64,000 bases of DNA from Nitrogeniibacter sp050293885. GTDB taxonomy: Bacteria; Pseudomonadota; Gammaproteobacteria; Burkholderiales; Rhodocyclaceae. The stretch's first letter is position 1, and every line of letters starts with the position of its first letter. Shown one piece after another: positions 43,312 through 52,427 of this stretch. The notes under the pieces are model-generated. The model was given only the letters and a program-made list of their open reading frames with translations, was not told the DNA's origin and searched no databases. The stretch is from positions 1 to 64,000 of the forward strand of contig JBNKNO010000010.1 of the NCBI GenBank assembly GCA_050293885.1, in the 5' to 3' direction. The position numbers and the translations under genes were made by a program.

Positions 43312-45306
43312 TCAATCGGCGCCTGGCCGGGGCGCAATTCTCGGCAAGATCAGGATCAAGCGCGTGCCGACGCCGGGGGCGCTTTCCGCGCGTATCTGGC
43401 CGCCCAGTGTGGCGGTGACCAGATTGTGGACGATGCTCAGGCCCAGGCCGCTGCCACCATTGCGTAGTCGGGTGGAGAAGAAGGGGTTGAAGATGCGGTC
43501 GATGTTTTCGTGGCCGATGCCGCAGCCGTCGTCGCTGATGCTGAGCTCGATGGTGTCGCCTTCTCTCGGCACACACGCGATGCGAATCTCTCCTTGTGGC
43601 TTGTCGGCGAAAGCGTGCATGAGGGCGTTGTCGATGAGACTGCCGACGACCTGGCTGAGCGCGCCGGGATAGCTGTCCATGGCAATCTCGGCGGGGACCG
43701 CGTTACTGACGGAATGCCCGCTTTTGCGAATGCCCGGGCCATGCGCGGCCAGGGTTTCGTCGATGACTTCGGCCAGGTCGAAGGCGCGCCGTCGGCCGCT
43801 GGTCTGGTCGAACGCGACGCGCTTGAAAATGGTGATCAGCTCCAATGCTTCAGTCAGATTGCCGGTCACGACGTCGGCGGTGGTGCGCGCACTGGCGGCC
43901 AAGTGTGTGAGGGGCGTGTCGGTGGGGGCGTCGGTCAATGGGCGTGCTTGATCGTGCAGGGTACTGGCCGCCGCGAGGCTGTCGTTGATGGGGATATTGA
44001 GCTCGTCGGTGATGTCGGCCACCAGCGCGCCGAGCGCCGCGAGTTTTTCCCGCTGCACCAGTTCGGCGTGTGCGTGTTCGAAATTCTTGACGGCGGCGCG
44101 CAGATCCTGATTCGACTTGCTCAGCGCTTCCGTTCGTTCCTGAACCCGTTGTTCGAGCAGCGAGTTGAGCTCCAGCATTTCCTGCTCGTGCCGGTGTTCG
44201 GCGGTGATGTCCTGCAGACTGAGCAGCAGTAGATCCTGCTCGCCGAAAAGAACGGTGCGACCGGTAATGCGGCACAGGAAGGGGGCGTTGTCGTGGCGGC
44301 GCTTGAGCCAGGCGTCGTAGCCGCCCACTTTTCCTGTGGCGTCGACTTGTTCGAAAACGCGATGGCGGTCGTCCGGGTTGCTCCACAGTTTCAGTTGGGC
44401 GCCGGTCTTTCCGATCGCTTCGTCGCGGCTGATGCCGAATTGCTGGACCCAGCTGTCGTTGACTTCGGAGAACACGTAGTCGGAATCACGCCGTGCGACG
44501 GCAATGGCAACGGGTGAGGCGTTGAAGAGCGTCTTGAACATCGCCTCGGTGTCGCGCAGGGCACCTTCGGCGGCCGTGCGATCTGCCAGCTCTGTCTCCA
44601 AAGCCTTGTTCTTGCGGTCGATTTCGCCGATCAGGTCGCGCAAGTCCTGGCGCATCGAATCCAACCCGCCAGCCAGTAGCCCGATTTCGTCGTTGCGCTG
44701 CCAGACCATCGGTTCATCGAGTTCGCCACGGGCGAGGCGTACCGCGTCTTTCTTGAGTGATTCGATCGGCCGGATGAGGCGTCGGTTGAGTACGAAGAAG
44801 ACCAGCGCAAGAGATAGCAGCACCTGCAATACGAGCGTGATACTCGCGCCCAGCAGATCTTTGGCGAGTCGGGCGTCGACGGCTTCGATGCTGGTCCCGA
44901 CGGTCGCGGTGCCGATGGGCTCGCCGTTGTAGACGATCAGGCGTCGCGCGACATTCATCGGCGTGTCTTTCGATGCGCCAGGGGGCATCTGTTCGGCGAA
45001 AATGCCGCCGTGGGTCTCCTCGACGCGCACGAGCACGACATCGGGATTGCGCATCAGTGCGTCGGTGAGGTTGGCGACGCCTTTCTGATCGACGTTCCAC
45101 AATGGATTTGCCGCGGCCTGCGCCAGGATGTCGACGTATTGCGTCGTCAGCGTGTCGAGCAGGAACGCGCGCTCTTCGTCGAGATGCACCTTGAGCATCC
45201 AGCTACCAAACAGGATCGCTGGCAGTGCGATCGCCAGACCGACACCGGTAATCACGATGCGGCGCAGGGAGATCGGCTTGCGGTTTGTTTCCAGTACAGG
45301 CGACAT
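43312..45306 (-). CDS. histidine-kinase-like sensor lacking the phospho-acceptor His
   Basis: 664 residues. Two membrane helices (about 17-38 and 160-185) flank a periplasmic sensor. HAMP (about 185-245), PAS (about 270-375) and a coiled coil follow, then a HisKA-like region and an HATPase domain. The ATPase boxes are intact: SLIDNALMHA (N), SDDGCGIG (G1), FFSTR (F) and GGSGLGLSIV (G2). The H-box reads LVADITDELNIPI, with Asp434 where related kinases have His (HELNTPI). No response regulator is adjacent. Confidence 0.88.
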   Translation of the reverse strand: MSPVLETNRKPISLRRIVITGVGLAIALPAILFGSWMLKVHLDEERAFLLDTLTTQYVDILAQAAANPLWNVDQKGVANLTDALMRNPDVVLVRVEETHGGIFAEQMPPGASKDTPMNVARRLIVYNGEPIGTATVGTSIEAVDARLAKDLLGASITLVLQVLLSLALVFFVLNRRLIRPIESLKKDAVRLARGELDEPMVWQRNDEIGLLAGGLDSMRQDLRDLIGEIDRKNKALETELADRTAAEGALRDTEAMFKTLFNASPVAIAVARRDSDYVFSEVNDSWVQQFGISRDEAIGKTGAQLKLWSNPDDRHRVFEQVDATGKVGGYDAWLKRRHDNAPFLCRITGRTVLFGEQDLLLLSLQDITAEHRHEQEMLELNSLLEQRVQERTEALSKSNQDLRAAVKNFEHAHAELVQREKLAALGALVADITDELNIPINDSLAAASTLHDQARPLTDAPTDTPLTHLAASARTTADVVTGNLTEALELITIFKRVAFDQTSGRRRAFDLAEVIDETLAAHGPGIRKSGHSVSNAVPAEIAMDSYPGALSQVVGSLIDNALMHAFADKPQGEIRIACVPREGDTIELSISDDGCGIGHENIDRIFNPFFSTRLRNGGSGLGLSIVHNLVTATLGGQIRAESAPGVGTRLILILPRIAPRPGAD

Positions 45307-45537
45307 ACGGTGCTTCGATGCCCGGTTGGGGGCGGGTACGGCGGATGCAGAACCCAGTTACTCTATTGCGGCAGGTCCGCAGAAAATCTTTAAGGGTGCA
45401 AGTGCGTCGAACGCGTGACCGGAATGTCGCGCGGCGTGTCATCGTTGTCGGGGCATTGTTTGAAGCGGTGACGACAAATTTGACGTCTCCGCTGTATTTC
45501 CTGACTATCGACCTCATCAACCGACGGATGCTGACGT

Positions 45538-45816
45538 ATGCGAGAGGCCAACGACGACTGGACCGTGATTGCCCGCAGTCTCGATCCCACCGAAGCGCAC
45601 CTGTGGTGTGCCTGCCTGCAGGCCGCACGGATCGACGCCATGGTGGCCGATGCGAATCTGGTACAGGCGCACTCACTGATCGGCGTGGCGGTGGGCGGGG
45701 TGCGTGTGATGGTGCCTGCCTCGCAACTTGCCGAGGCGAAGGAGGTGCTGGCAGCCTTTCACCGGGGTGATTTTTCGCTCGACGCCGATGAAACAGGGGG
45801 CGAGCCCGAAGCGTAG
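45538..45816 (+). CDS. DUF2007 domain protein
   Basis: 92 residues: RSLDPTEAHLWCACLQAARIDAMVADANLVQAHSLIGVAVGGVRVMVP, the DUF2007 fold (a PII-like signalling domain in current annotation). Function unknown. The ribosome site before ATG 45538 is weak. It stands alone between the divergent kinase-like gene and the convergent MFS gene. Confidence 0.82.
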   Translation: MREANDDWTVIARSLDPTEAHLWCACLQAARIDAMVADANLVQAHSLIGVAVGGVRVMVPASQLAEAKEVLAAFHRGDFSLDADETGGEPEA

Positions 45817-45842
45817 CCTGGCCGCCATGCACGCCGGGGATG

Positions 45843-47048
45843 TCAGGTCTGCTGCGGAGCCCCGGATAACAAGGCGGCATCACGCCGTTCCACCGCCTTG
45901 AGCGCGAACAACAAGGCGGTGCCGACGACCATGACCCCCGCGGCCAGATACAGACCAGTGGCGTAGTTGCCGCCCGCGTGCGCGGCGAGTGCGCCGGTGA
46001 TGGCCGGGGCGGCGATCTGGGCGACCCCGTAGGAGATGGTCATCTTGCCCATCATCCTGGCCGGACGCGTCGGGTAGTAGCGCCCCGCCATGGTCAGCAC
46101 CAGGCTCACCATGCCGATGAAGGTGCCGCCGAACAGGGCGGCACCCGCCAGTGACAGCGCGAGCGAATCGCCGGTGGCCGGCAGCAGGATGCCGACGATC
46201 TGCAGCAGCGCCGCGATGATCAAGGCATTCAGGTCGCCGCTGCGACGGGCGATCAGGTCCCACACGATGCAGGCCGGCGCCGCTGCCAGCCCGAGCACGA
46301 GAAACACCAAACTGCCACGACCATTGAGCGCGGGCATGGCGTCGACAATGGCGACGATGAAGGTCGCCGACACCACGTAACCGACGCCAGCGCAAAAGTA
46401 GGCGGCCATGAACAGCTTGAGAAACAACGCGCTGGGTGGGGCATCCACCATCGGGTGCCCGGTTTTGGTGACGGCGCTGCGATCCGGCGCGGGCAGCCAG
46501 GCCAGTGCCGGCAGCAGCAGTACGGCGCCGATGGCCGCGAAGGCCAGCCACTGGGCGCGCCAGTCGAGCGAGTCGCTCATCAACACCACGGCGGCGGCGC
46601 AGCCGGCAATGCCGAGGCCGACGCCGACGAAGTGGATGCCCAGCTCGCTGCGGTGGTTGTGCCGAATCAGCCAGTTGAGGATCAGCCCGGTGCCGAGCAG
46701 CAGCGCCGCCGCGCTCGACAAGCCGGCAATGAAGCGGGAGATCGCCCATACGACCACATCGGTGCTCATCGCCATCATCGCCGTGCTGCCGACGGCCACC
46801 AGCAGTCCGATGCGGTAGAGGCGGTCCTTGAGCACCAGGTCGTTGATTTGCGAGGCGATGAGTGCGCCGGTGAGATACCCGGTGTAGTTGATTGCCGCCA
46901 ACCAGCCGGCGGCCGCCACGCCCAGACCGGCTTGTGCCTGCATGAGCGGGAGCAGTGGGGTGTAGGAGAAGCGCGCCACCCCGAGTGCCAGCATCAGGCT
47001 GCAGATGCCGGCAATGAGGACGCGGGCGCGTTCGGCGTGTTCACTCAT
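45843..47048 (-). CDS. YbfB/YjiJ family MFS transporter
   Basis: 401 residues, 12 helices, with the family N-terminus LALGVARFSYTPLLPLM and helix 2 to 4 features (GYLTGALIAS, SRFIAGLSSAAALL). The substrate is unknown for this family. No regulator is adjacent. Length is normal. Confidence 0.88.
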   Translation of the reverse strand: MSEHAERARVLIAGICSLMLALGVARFSYTPLLPLMQAQAGLGVAAAGWLAAINYTGYLTGALIASQINDLVLKDRLYRIGLLVAVGSTAMMAMSTDVVVWAISRFIAGLSSAAALLLGTGLILNWLIRHNHRSELGIHFVGVGLGIAGCAAAVVLMSDSLDWRAQWLAFAAIGAVLLLPALAWLPAPDRSAVTKTGHPMVDAPPSALFLKLFMAAYFCAGVGYVVSATFIVAIVDAMPALNGRGSLVFLVLGLAAAPACIVWDLIARRSGDLNALIIAALLQIVGILLPATGDSLALSLAGAALFGGTFIGMVSLVLTMAGRYYPTRPARMMGKMTISYGVAQIAAPAITGALAAHAGGNYATGLYLAAGVMVVGTALLFALKAVERRDAALLSGAPQQT

Positions 47049-47198
47049 GAAGGGGGCGGCGTATTGGATGCAGGGAGGATCACGCTACACAAGCGGCGAG
47101 GTGCGTTCAAATGTTTTTTTTGCGCCGCATGCCCGCGTTTGGCGCATGCGTCCGAGCCACGACCATTGCGTTCGGATGGCGGCACGCCGGCGAAGCGT

Positions 47199-49307
47199 TC
47201 AGGCGTTGGCGTCGGTGGTGATTTTTCGATTCAGGAAGGCGTCGAAGGCGTCCATCGTCATGGGTCGGGCGAAATGGAAGCCTTGGGCAAAATCGCATCC
47301 TTCCGCCCTGAGCGCGGCGCAATGCTCGGCGGTCTCCACGCCTTCGGCCACGACCTGGATGCCCAGCTTGTGTGCCATGGCGATCACCGCCTCCACGATG
47401 GCACGGTCGCTTGCATTGGAGAGCATGTCCTGCACGAAGGAGCGGTCGATCTTGAGGGTGTCGATGGCGAATTTCTTCAGATAGGCCATGGCCGAATAGC
47501 CGGTACCAAAGTCATCGAGACTGATCTGCACACCGGCACTTCGGAAGGCATCGAGCTTGCGTATCACCTCGGGGCTGGCATCGAGCAGCAGGCCCTCGGT
47601 GATTTCGATGGCGACGTAGTCGGGCGGAATCGACGCGGTGTCCAGATGGGCCAACCAGGTTTCGTTGCTGTTGCCGGTCAGGATCTGGCGTGGTGACTTG
47701 TTCACGCTCACCTGAATGATCGGGCTTCCGGGCGGGCGAGCGGCATTCCAGCGCATGGCGTCGTGGGTCGCCTGTCGGAATACCCAATCGCCGATGTCGC
47801 CAATGAGGCTGATCTCCTCCGCGATGGGGATGAACCGGTCGGGGGCAATGGTGCCCAGGCGCGGGTGGTGCCAGCGCAGCAAGGCTTCGGCCTTGACGAC
47901 CGTCATGCTGTCGAGTTCGAGAATGGGTTGGTAGAGCAGCTCGAACTGGTTGCCGGCCAAGGCTTCGCGCAGATCGCTCGCGAGTTCGCGGCGGGCACTG
48001 GCCGCCGCCTGGTGCGCGGGGATGAACTGGCAGAAGCTGTTGCGCCCCTTGGCCTTGGCGACATACATGCCCTGGTCGGCAAAGGACATCAGCGTCGCCA
48101 CCGAATTGCCGTCGTCGGGGTAGAGGGCGATGCCCACGCTGGCGGTGACGTAGGCGGCCTGCCCTTCAAGCACAAAGGCTTCCGACAGGACATCGATGAT
48201 GTGCTGTGCAACCCGGCTCGCGGCGGCCGCGTCGCCCACGTGCGATAGCGCAACGATGAACTCATCGCCGCTGAGCCGTGCGACCGTGTCCGATTCACGC
48301 AGGCAAGTCTGGATGCGCTGTCCCGCTTCGATCAGCAGCAGGTCGCCAACGCGGTGCCCCAAGGTGTCGTTGACTTCCTTGAAGCGGTCGAGATCGATGA
48401 ACAGCAGCGCCAGGCGGCTGCCGCTACGTTTGGCGTGTTTGAATGCTTCGCACACCCGGTCTTCGAACAAGCGTCGATTGGGCAGGCCGGTGAGGGAATC
48501 GTAATAGGCGTCCCGCCGAATCTGTGCCTCCATGTGCTTGCGTTCGGTGATATCCAGAATCACGCCCAGCAGCCCGCCCAGACGACCGTCCGCACGATCG
48601 AAGGTCGCCTTGTAGAAGATCACGTCGCGATGGGCGCCATCGGCCGACTTGACCTGGGCTTCATAGACCTGGGTGCCGGGATTGTCGAACAGGGACTGGT
48701 CGGCCGCGTGATAGCGCGCGGCCAACTCGGGGGGTGAAATTTCGAATACCGATCGGCCAACAATGGCTTCACGCTTCTGCCCGAGGAAGTCTTCAAAGGC
48801 CTTGTTGCAGCCCAGGTAGCGCCCCTGTGCGTCCTTGTAGAACACCGGATTGGGGATCGTTTCGAGCAAACCGCCGATGAACTGCAACTTGTCGGCCAGT
48901 TCCCGTTCGGCCATCTGGCGCTTGGACACATCGGTGAGGATGCCGATGATCGCCGCTTCGCCCTGAAAGCTTGTCGTTACGCCGAAGACTTCGGCGTCGA
49001 AGGTGCTGCCATCCTTGCGCAGGCCGCGGAAGCCGTAGAAGCTGGCCTTGGCGCCGCCGCCGATGCGCTTGTCGATCTCGGCCTGCGCCAGCGGCCGGTT
49101 TTCGGCGTTGGTCAGATCCAGGGGGCCGAGTTGGCCGCAGACCTCGGCCTGTGTGTAGCCGAACAGCCGCGCGAGGGTCTCATTGACGAACACGAAGCGA
49201 TCGTTCTGGATGACGTAGACGCCGACCAGGGCATTGTCGAGAAGGCCGAGCAGGAGTGTGTCGGCCTCCTTCAGGAGCGTTGCCAGCAATGTGTCAGTCG
49301 CACTCAT
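47199..49307 (-). CDS. PAS-PAS-GGDEF-EAL protein
   Basis: 702 residues with no membrane helix. Two PAS domains (about 20-130 and 145-260) are followed by GGDEF (SGDEF at 346-350, a Ser-for-Gly variant often still active) and EAL (KAEALLRWHH near 460, DDFGTGYSAMAYL later). A cytosolic c-di-GMP turnover enzyme; net direction unknown. The frame runs on upstream into fliR and the N gap, but ATG 49307 begins the first PAS domain. It lies downstream of fliR, consistent with a motility link. Confidence 0.9.
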   Translation of the reverse strand: MSATDTLLATLLKEADTLLLGLLDNALVGVYVIQNDRFVFVNETLARLFGYTQAEVCGQLGPLDLTNAENRPLAQAEIDKRIGGGAKASFYGFRGLRKDGSTFDAEVFGVTTSFQGEAAIIGILTDVSKRQMAERELADKLQFIGGLLETIPNPVFYKDAQGRYLGCNKAFEDFLGQKREAIVGRSVFEISPPELAARYHAADQSLFDNPGTQVYEAQVKSADGAHRDVIFYKATFDRADGRLGGLLGVILDITERKHMEAQIRRDAYYDSLTGLPNRRLFEDRVCEAFKHAKRSGSRLALLFIDLDRFKEVNDTLGHRVGDLLLIEAGQRIQTCLRESDTVARLSGDEFIVALSHVGDAAAASRVAQHIIDVLSEAFVLEGQAAYVTASVGIALYPDDGNSVATLMSFADQGMYVAKAKGRNSFCQFIPAHQAAASARRELASDLREALAGNQFELLYQPILELDSMTVVKAEALLRWHHPRLGTIAPDRFIPIAEEISLIGDIGDWVFRQATHDAMRWNAARPPGSPIIQVSVNKSPRQILTGNSNETWLAHLDTASIPPDYVAIEITEGLLLDASPEVIRKLDAFRSAGVQISLDDFGTGYSAMAYLKKFAIDTLKIDRSFVQDMLSNASDRAIVEAVIAMAHKLGIQVVAEGVETAEHCAALRAEGCDFAQGFHFARPMTMDAFDAFLNRKITTDANA

Positions 49308-49444
49308 GGGGGAGTGCCTTTCGAAGGCTGCAACACAAATCCGATGTCCAAGGGGGGGATACCTGTGTATCGGCTGCCGGCATCGGTTCTTGACCGTCAA
49401 TCGCCCGCAGGCGATCGCGCTGCCGCGGTACGCGATGGCCGCGT

Positions 49445-50314
49445 TCAGGCCAGGGCCTGGATCATGCTCGTGATGGCGTCGAAGCCGCGATCGTAGAAGG
49501 AGCGCATGACCGGGCCGAAGGCATCGAGCGACAGCAACAGCATGACGAATCCCGCCGTCATGGTGATCGGGAAGCCCACCGCGAACAGGTTGATTTGCGG
49601 TGCCGCACGGGTGAGCACGCCCATGGCAATGTTGGTGATGAGCAAGGCCGTGATGAGCGGCAGCGCGAGCAGCAGGCCGGCGGCGAACATCAACGCCCCC
49701 GCACCCGCCACCTTGCTCCAGCCCAGTGCCATGGCGGGGGTTTCCCGAATCGGCAGCCATTCGAAGCTGTGCACCATCACCTGGATCATCATCAGATGGC
49801 CGCCGATGGCCAGAAANNNNNNNNGGGTTTCCCGAATCGGCAGCCATTCGAAGCTGTGCACCATCACCTGGATCATCATCAGATGGCCGCCGATGGCCAG
49901 AAAGATGAGGGAGGCGAGCAAGCTGAGAAATTCCGACAGCACGTTGGTCTGCCCCCCCGCCTGGGGGTCGAAGAAGGTGGCAAACGACAAGCCCATCTGC
50001 AATCCGATGAGTTCGCCCGCGGTGTCGACGGCGGCAAACACCAGCCGCATGATGAAACCGATGGCCACGCCGATGAGAATCTGCTGGACGAAGACGGCAA
50101 CGCCGAGCCCCGAGCCGGGGTCGATCGGCGGTGCCGGTGGTAGCGTCGGAATGATCGCCATGGCGGCGGCCAGCCCGAGGCCGATACGGATGCGGATGGG
50201 GACGGCGCCGTTGGAGAACAGCGGCGCAGACGACACCAGCCCGAGCACCCGTGCCAGCGGCAGCATGAGGCCGGCGATCCAGGCGTTGAGTTCGGCGCTG
50301 GTGACTTCGAACAT
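49445..50314 (-). CDS. fliR: flagellar export protein FliR (interrupted by a scaffold gap)
   Basis: A polytopic export-gate protein: MFEVTSAELNAWIAGLMLPLARVLG, LFSNGAVPIRIRIGLGLA, then several helices. An 8-N gap (49817-49824) is flanked by an identical 79-bp stretch. Removing one copy plus the gap (87 nt) keeps the frame and gives about 260 residues, the usual FliR length. So the gene is probably intact in the organism. Last gene of fliOPQR. Confidence 0.9.
   Translation of the reverse strand: MFEVTSAELNAWIAGLMLPLARVLGLVSSAPLFSNGAVPIRIRIGLGLAAAMAIIPTLPPAPPIDPGSGLGVAVFVQQILIGVAIGFIMRLVFAAVDTAGELIGLQMGLSFATFFDPQAGGQTNVLSEFLSLLASLIFLAIGGHLMMIQVMVHSFEWLPIRETXXXFLAIGGHLMMIQVMVHSFEWLPIRETPAMALGWSKVAGAGALMFAAGLLLALPLITALLITNIAMGVLTRAAPQINLFAVGFPITMTAGFVMLLLSLDAFGPVMRSFYDRGFDAITSMIQALA
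49738..49903. repeat. 79-bp direct duplicate around an 8-N gap (assembly artefact)
   Basis: Copies at 49738-49816 and 49825-49903 are identical and separated only by NNNNNNNN. The pattern fits two contig ends sharing a k-mer overlap that were scaffolded without merging. Confidence 0.9.
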
Positions 50315-50323
50315 CGGGCGGTG

Positions 50324-50593
50324 CTAGCCGATGAGCGTCGGAATGGCGGTGTACATGCGCCGGATGAAGTCCGTGAGCATGGTGATCATCCACGGCCCGG
50401 CAACAATCAGCGTGACGAAGATGGCGACCACCTTGGGCACGAAGGAGAGCGTCATCTCGTTGATTTGCGTGGCCGCCTGAAAGATGCTCACCAGCAGACC
50501 GGTGATCAGCGCCGCGCCGAATAGCGGTGCGGCGACCATGAGGGTGACTTCGACGGCCTGGCGGCCGATGTCGATGACGGTAGTGGGGGTCAT
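50324..50593 (-). CDS. fliQ: flagellar export protein FliQ
   Basis: 89 residues, two helices, with VIDIGRQAVEVTLMVAAPLFGAALITGLLVSIFQAATQINEMTLSFVPK, typical of FliQ. It forms the export gate with FliP and FliR. It starts 10 bp after fliP and ends 9 bp before fliR. Confidence 0.96.
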   Translation of the reverse strand: MTPTTVIDIGRQAVEVTLMVAAPLFGAALITGLLVSIFQAATQINEMTLSFVPKVVAIFVTLIVAGPWMITMLTDFIRRMYTAIPTLIG

Positions 50594-50603
50594 GATGAAT
50601 TCC

Positions 50604-51356
50604 TCACACGACGAAACTCTGCACCAGCGAACCGATGAGCAGCGTCCAGCCGTCCACCAGCACGAAGAGCATGATCTTGAATGGCAGCGAAACGATCACC
50701 GGCGACATCATCATCATGCCCATCGACATGAGCACCGAGGCCACGACCATGTCGATGATCAGAAACGGGATGAACACGATGAAGCCGATCTGGAACGCGG
50801 TTTTCAGCTCCGAAGTCACGAAGGCCGGCACGATTACCTTCATGGGCAGATCGTCGGCCTTGTCGACCGCCTCGACATTCGCCATTTCCGCGAACAGCGC
50901 CAGATCCGGCTCGCGGATCTGCTTGAGCATGAAAGCCTTCATGGGCGCCGCGGCGCGGGTGGTCGCCTGCTCGAAGCTGATGGTGTCGTTGGTCAGTGGC
51001 AGATAGGCGGTGTTGTAGACCTGCTCCAGCGCCGGCGACATGATGAAGAAACTCAGGAACAGCGCCATGCCGACGAGGATCTGGTTCGGCGGCGAGGTTT
51101 GCGTGCCGAGTGCGTGGCGCAGCAGCGAGAACACGATGATCAGCCGCGTGAAGCTGGTCATCATCAACAACACCGCGGGCAGGAAGGTGAGCGAGGTGAG
51201 CAGTACCAGCGTCTGTACGCTGAGGCTGTAGGTGGTGCCGCCGTCGGCCGCCGGGGTGCCGGTAATGGCGGGCACCGCCTGGGCGAGGGCCAGTTGCGGG
51301 ATCAGGAGTGCCGTGAGCGGCAGGGCAGTGCGGAGTGCGCGACGCAGATCAGGCAT
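50604..51356 (-). CDS. fliP: flagellar export protein FliP
   Basis: 250 residues with a signal peptide (cleavage after LALA, about residue 25) and four helices. Family motifs: FLPAVLLMMTSFTRLIIVFSLLR and PFLIIDMVVASVLMSMGMMM. Core export-gate pentamer subunit. It overlaps fliO by 8 bp. Confidence 0.97.
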   Translation of the reverse strand: MPDLRRALRTALPLTALLIPQLALAQAVPAITGTPAADGGTTYSLSVQTLVLLTSLTFLPAVLLMMTSFTRLIIVFSLLRHALGTQTSPPNQILVGMALFLSFFIMSPALEQVYNTAYLPLTNDTISFEQATTRAAAPMKAFMLKQIREPDLALFAEMANVEAVDKADDLPMKVIVPAFVTSELKTAFQIGFIVFIPFLIIDMVVASVLMSMGMMMMSPVIVSLPFKIMLFVLVDGWTLLIGSLVQSFVV

Positions 51357-51801
51357 CCTTGCGCATCTCCATCATCTGCTTGAGTCGCCCGGCGAAGCCG
51401 CCGGCGTCGGGCGTGGGTGGCGGGTTGTCGAGGCTGGCCGCCAGTTGTGCGGCGTCGAGCGTGTGCAAGGTATTGACCTGGGCGGAAGTGACCCCCAACA
51501 CCAGCACGGTGTCGGCGACCTCGACCAGCACCACCCGCTCACGCGGGCCGACCGGCGCCGCGCCCAGCACTTTCAACCCCCGAGCGCTGCCGCGCGGTGC
51601 GCCGAGGCGCTTGAGCAGCCACAGACAGACGAACAGCACGACCACCACGATGGCCAGGCCGAACAGCATCTGGCCGAGCGAGCCGACCAGATCGGTACCA
51701 CCGGAGACGGTCGAGGGCGGGAGCGCGCTCTTCGCGGCGCTATCCGCCGCACGGGCGACGGTGGGTGCGATCGACAGCAGGATCAGGAGGGGGCGCAGCA
51801 T
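51349..51801 (-). CDS. fliO: flagellar protein FliO
   Basis: 150 residues with an N-terminal signal-like stretch, one membrane helix (about 45-67) and the FliO motif LKVLGAAPVGPRERVVLVEVADTVLVLGVT. It assists FliP assembly. GAGG lies 6 nt before ATG 51801. It is normally preceded by fliN; here fliN is about 11 kb away, so the gene must have its own promoter or read-through from doxX. Confidence 0.92.
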   Translation of the reverse strand: MLRPLLILLSIAPTVARAADSAAKSALPPSTVSGGTDLVGSLGQMLFGLAIVVVVLFVCLWLLKRLGAPRGSARGLKVLGAAPVGPRERVVLVEVADTVLVLGVTSAQVNTLHTLDAAQLAASLDNPPPTPDAGGFAGRLKQMMEMRKDA

Positions 51802-51873
51802 CGGGTGCCTCGAGGCAGTTCTGTACGTGCTCGCAGCGTAGCCCGAGGGCGGTCAAATCGAGGGAGGGATAAG

Positions 51874-51932
51874 GCGGCAAAAATTGCCGCTATTCAGGCA
51901 GTGGCCTGGCGCGACGGGGGTGCCGCGCCAGG
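51874..51932. repeat. two hairpins between doxX and fliO
   Basis: Stem GCGGCAA/TTGCCGC (51874-51880 with 51884-51890) and stem CCTGGCGCG/CGCGCCAGG (51905-51913 with 51924-51932). Neither has a T tract on the minus strand. They may slow transcription leaving the buf operon before fliO. Confidence 0.5.
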
Positions 51933-51947
51933 GGGATGCAACGTGGA

Positions 51948-52409
51948 TCAGCCGGCTTTGCGACCGAGCAGTGCGTCGAGCGACAGCCGGCCCGGGCCGA
52001 AGGCGACGAGGACGAGCAGCAGTGCGCCCCAGTAGAAATGGTCGTTGATGGCCGCCGGGCATTCGAACTCGAACAGCGCCGGATAGCTGATCACCGCCAT
52101 CGCATTGACCGCGAACAGGCCGAGTGCGGCCGGGCGCGAAAACAGCCCGATGAACAGCAGCGCGGGGAACACCAGCTCACCGAAGGTGCCGGCCGCGGCC
52201 GCCAGTTCGGGCGGCAGCACGGGCACCGAATACTCGTCGGTGAACAGAAAGACGGTGGTCTCCCAGTCCTGAATCTTGGTCAGGCCGGCCTTGAAGAACT
52301 GCCAGCCGACATACAGCCGGAGGGCAAGCGACAGCAAGCTGCCCCCCCATTCGGTGAGTTTGGCGTCGCAGCAGGTGCTCATGCGGTGAAGTCGTAAAAA
52401 GGCGTTCAT
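51948..52409 (-). CDS. DoxX family membrane protein of the bufferin operon
   Basis: 153 residues, four helices, with the DoxX pattern LALRLYVGWQFFKAGLTKI and GLFSRPAALGLFAVNAMAV. It lies 18 bp after bufC and is the fourth gene of a bufA-bufB-bufC-doxX set. The same four-gene arrangement is known from copper/gold-induced clusters of Caulobacter and Cupriavidus. A role in peptide handling or redox support is inferred. Confidence 0.88.
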   Translation of the reverse strand: MNAFLRLHRMSTCCDAKLTEWGGSLLSLALRLYVGWQFFKAGLTKIQDWETTVFLFTDEYSVPVLPPELAAAAGTFGELVFPALLFIGLFSRPAALGLFAVNAMAVISYPALFEFECPAAINDHFYWGALLLVLVAFGPGRLSLDALLGRKAG

Positions 52410-52427
52410 GGGGACAGGCTCCGGTTG

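Noticed and set aside
47126..47150. Palindromic CGCATGC repeat between the MFS and GGDEF-EAL genes
   Set aside because: Short 7-bp arms and no T tract in the right direction; likely chance in GC-rich DNA.
49738..49903. Tandem 79-bp duplication as a biological repeat
   Set aside because: The eight-N separator and in-frame restoration of FliR indicate an assembly scar.
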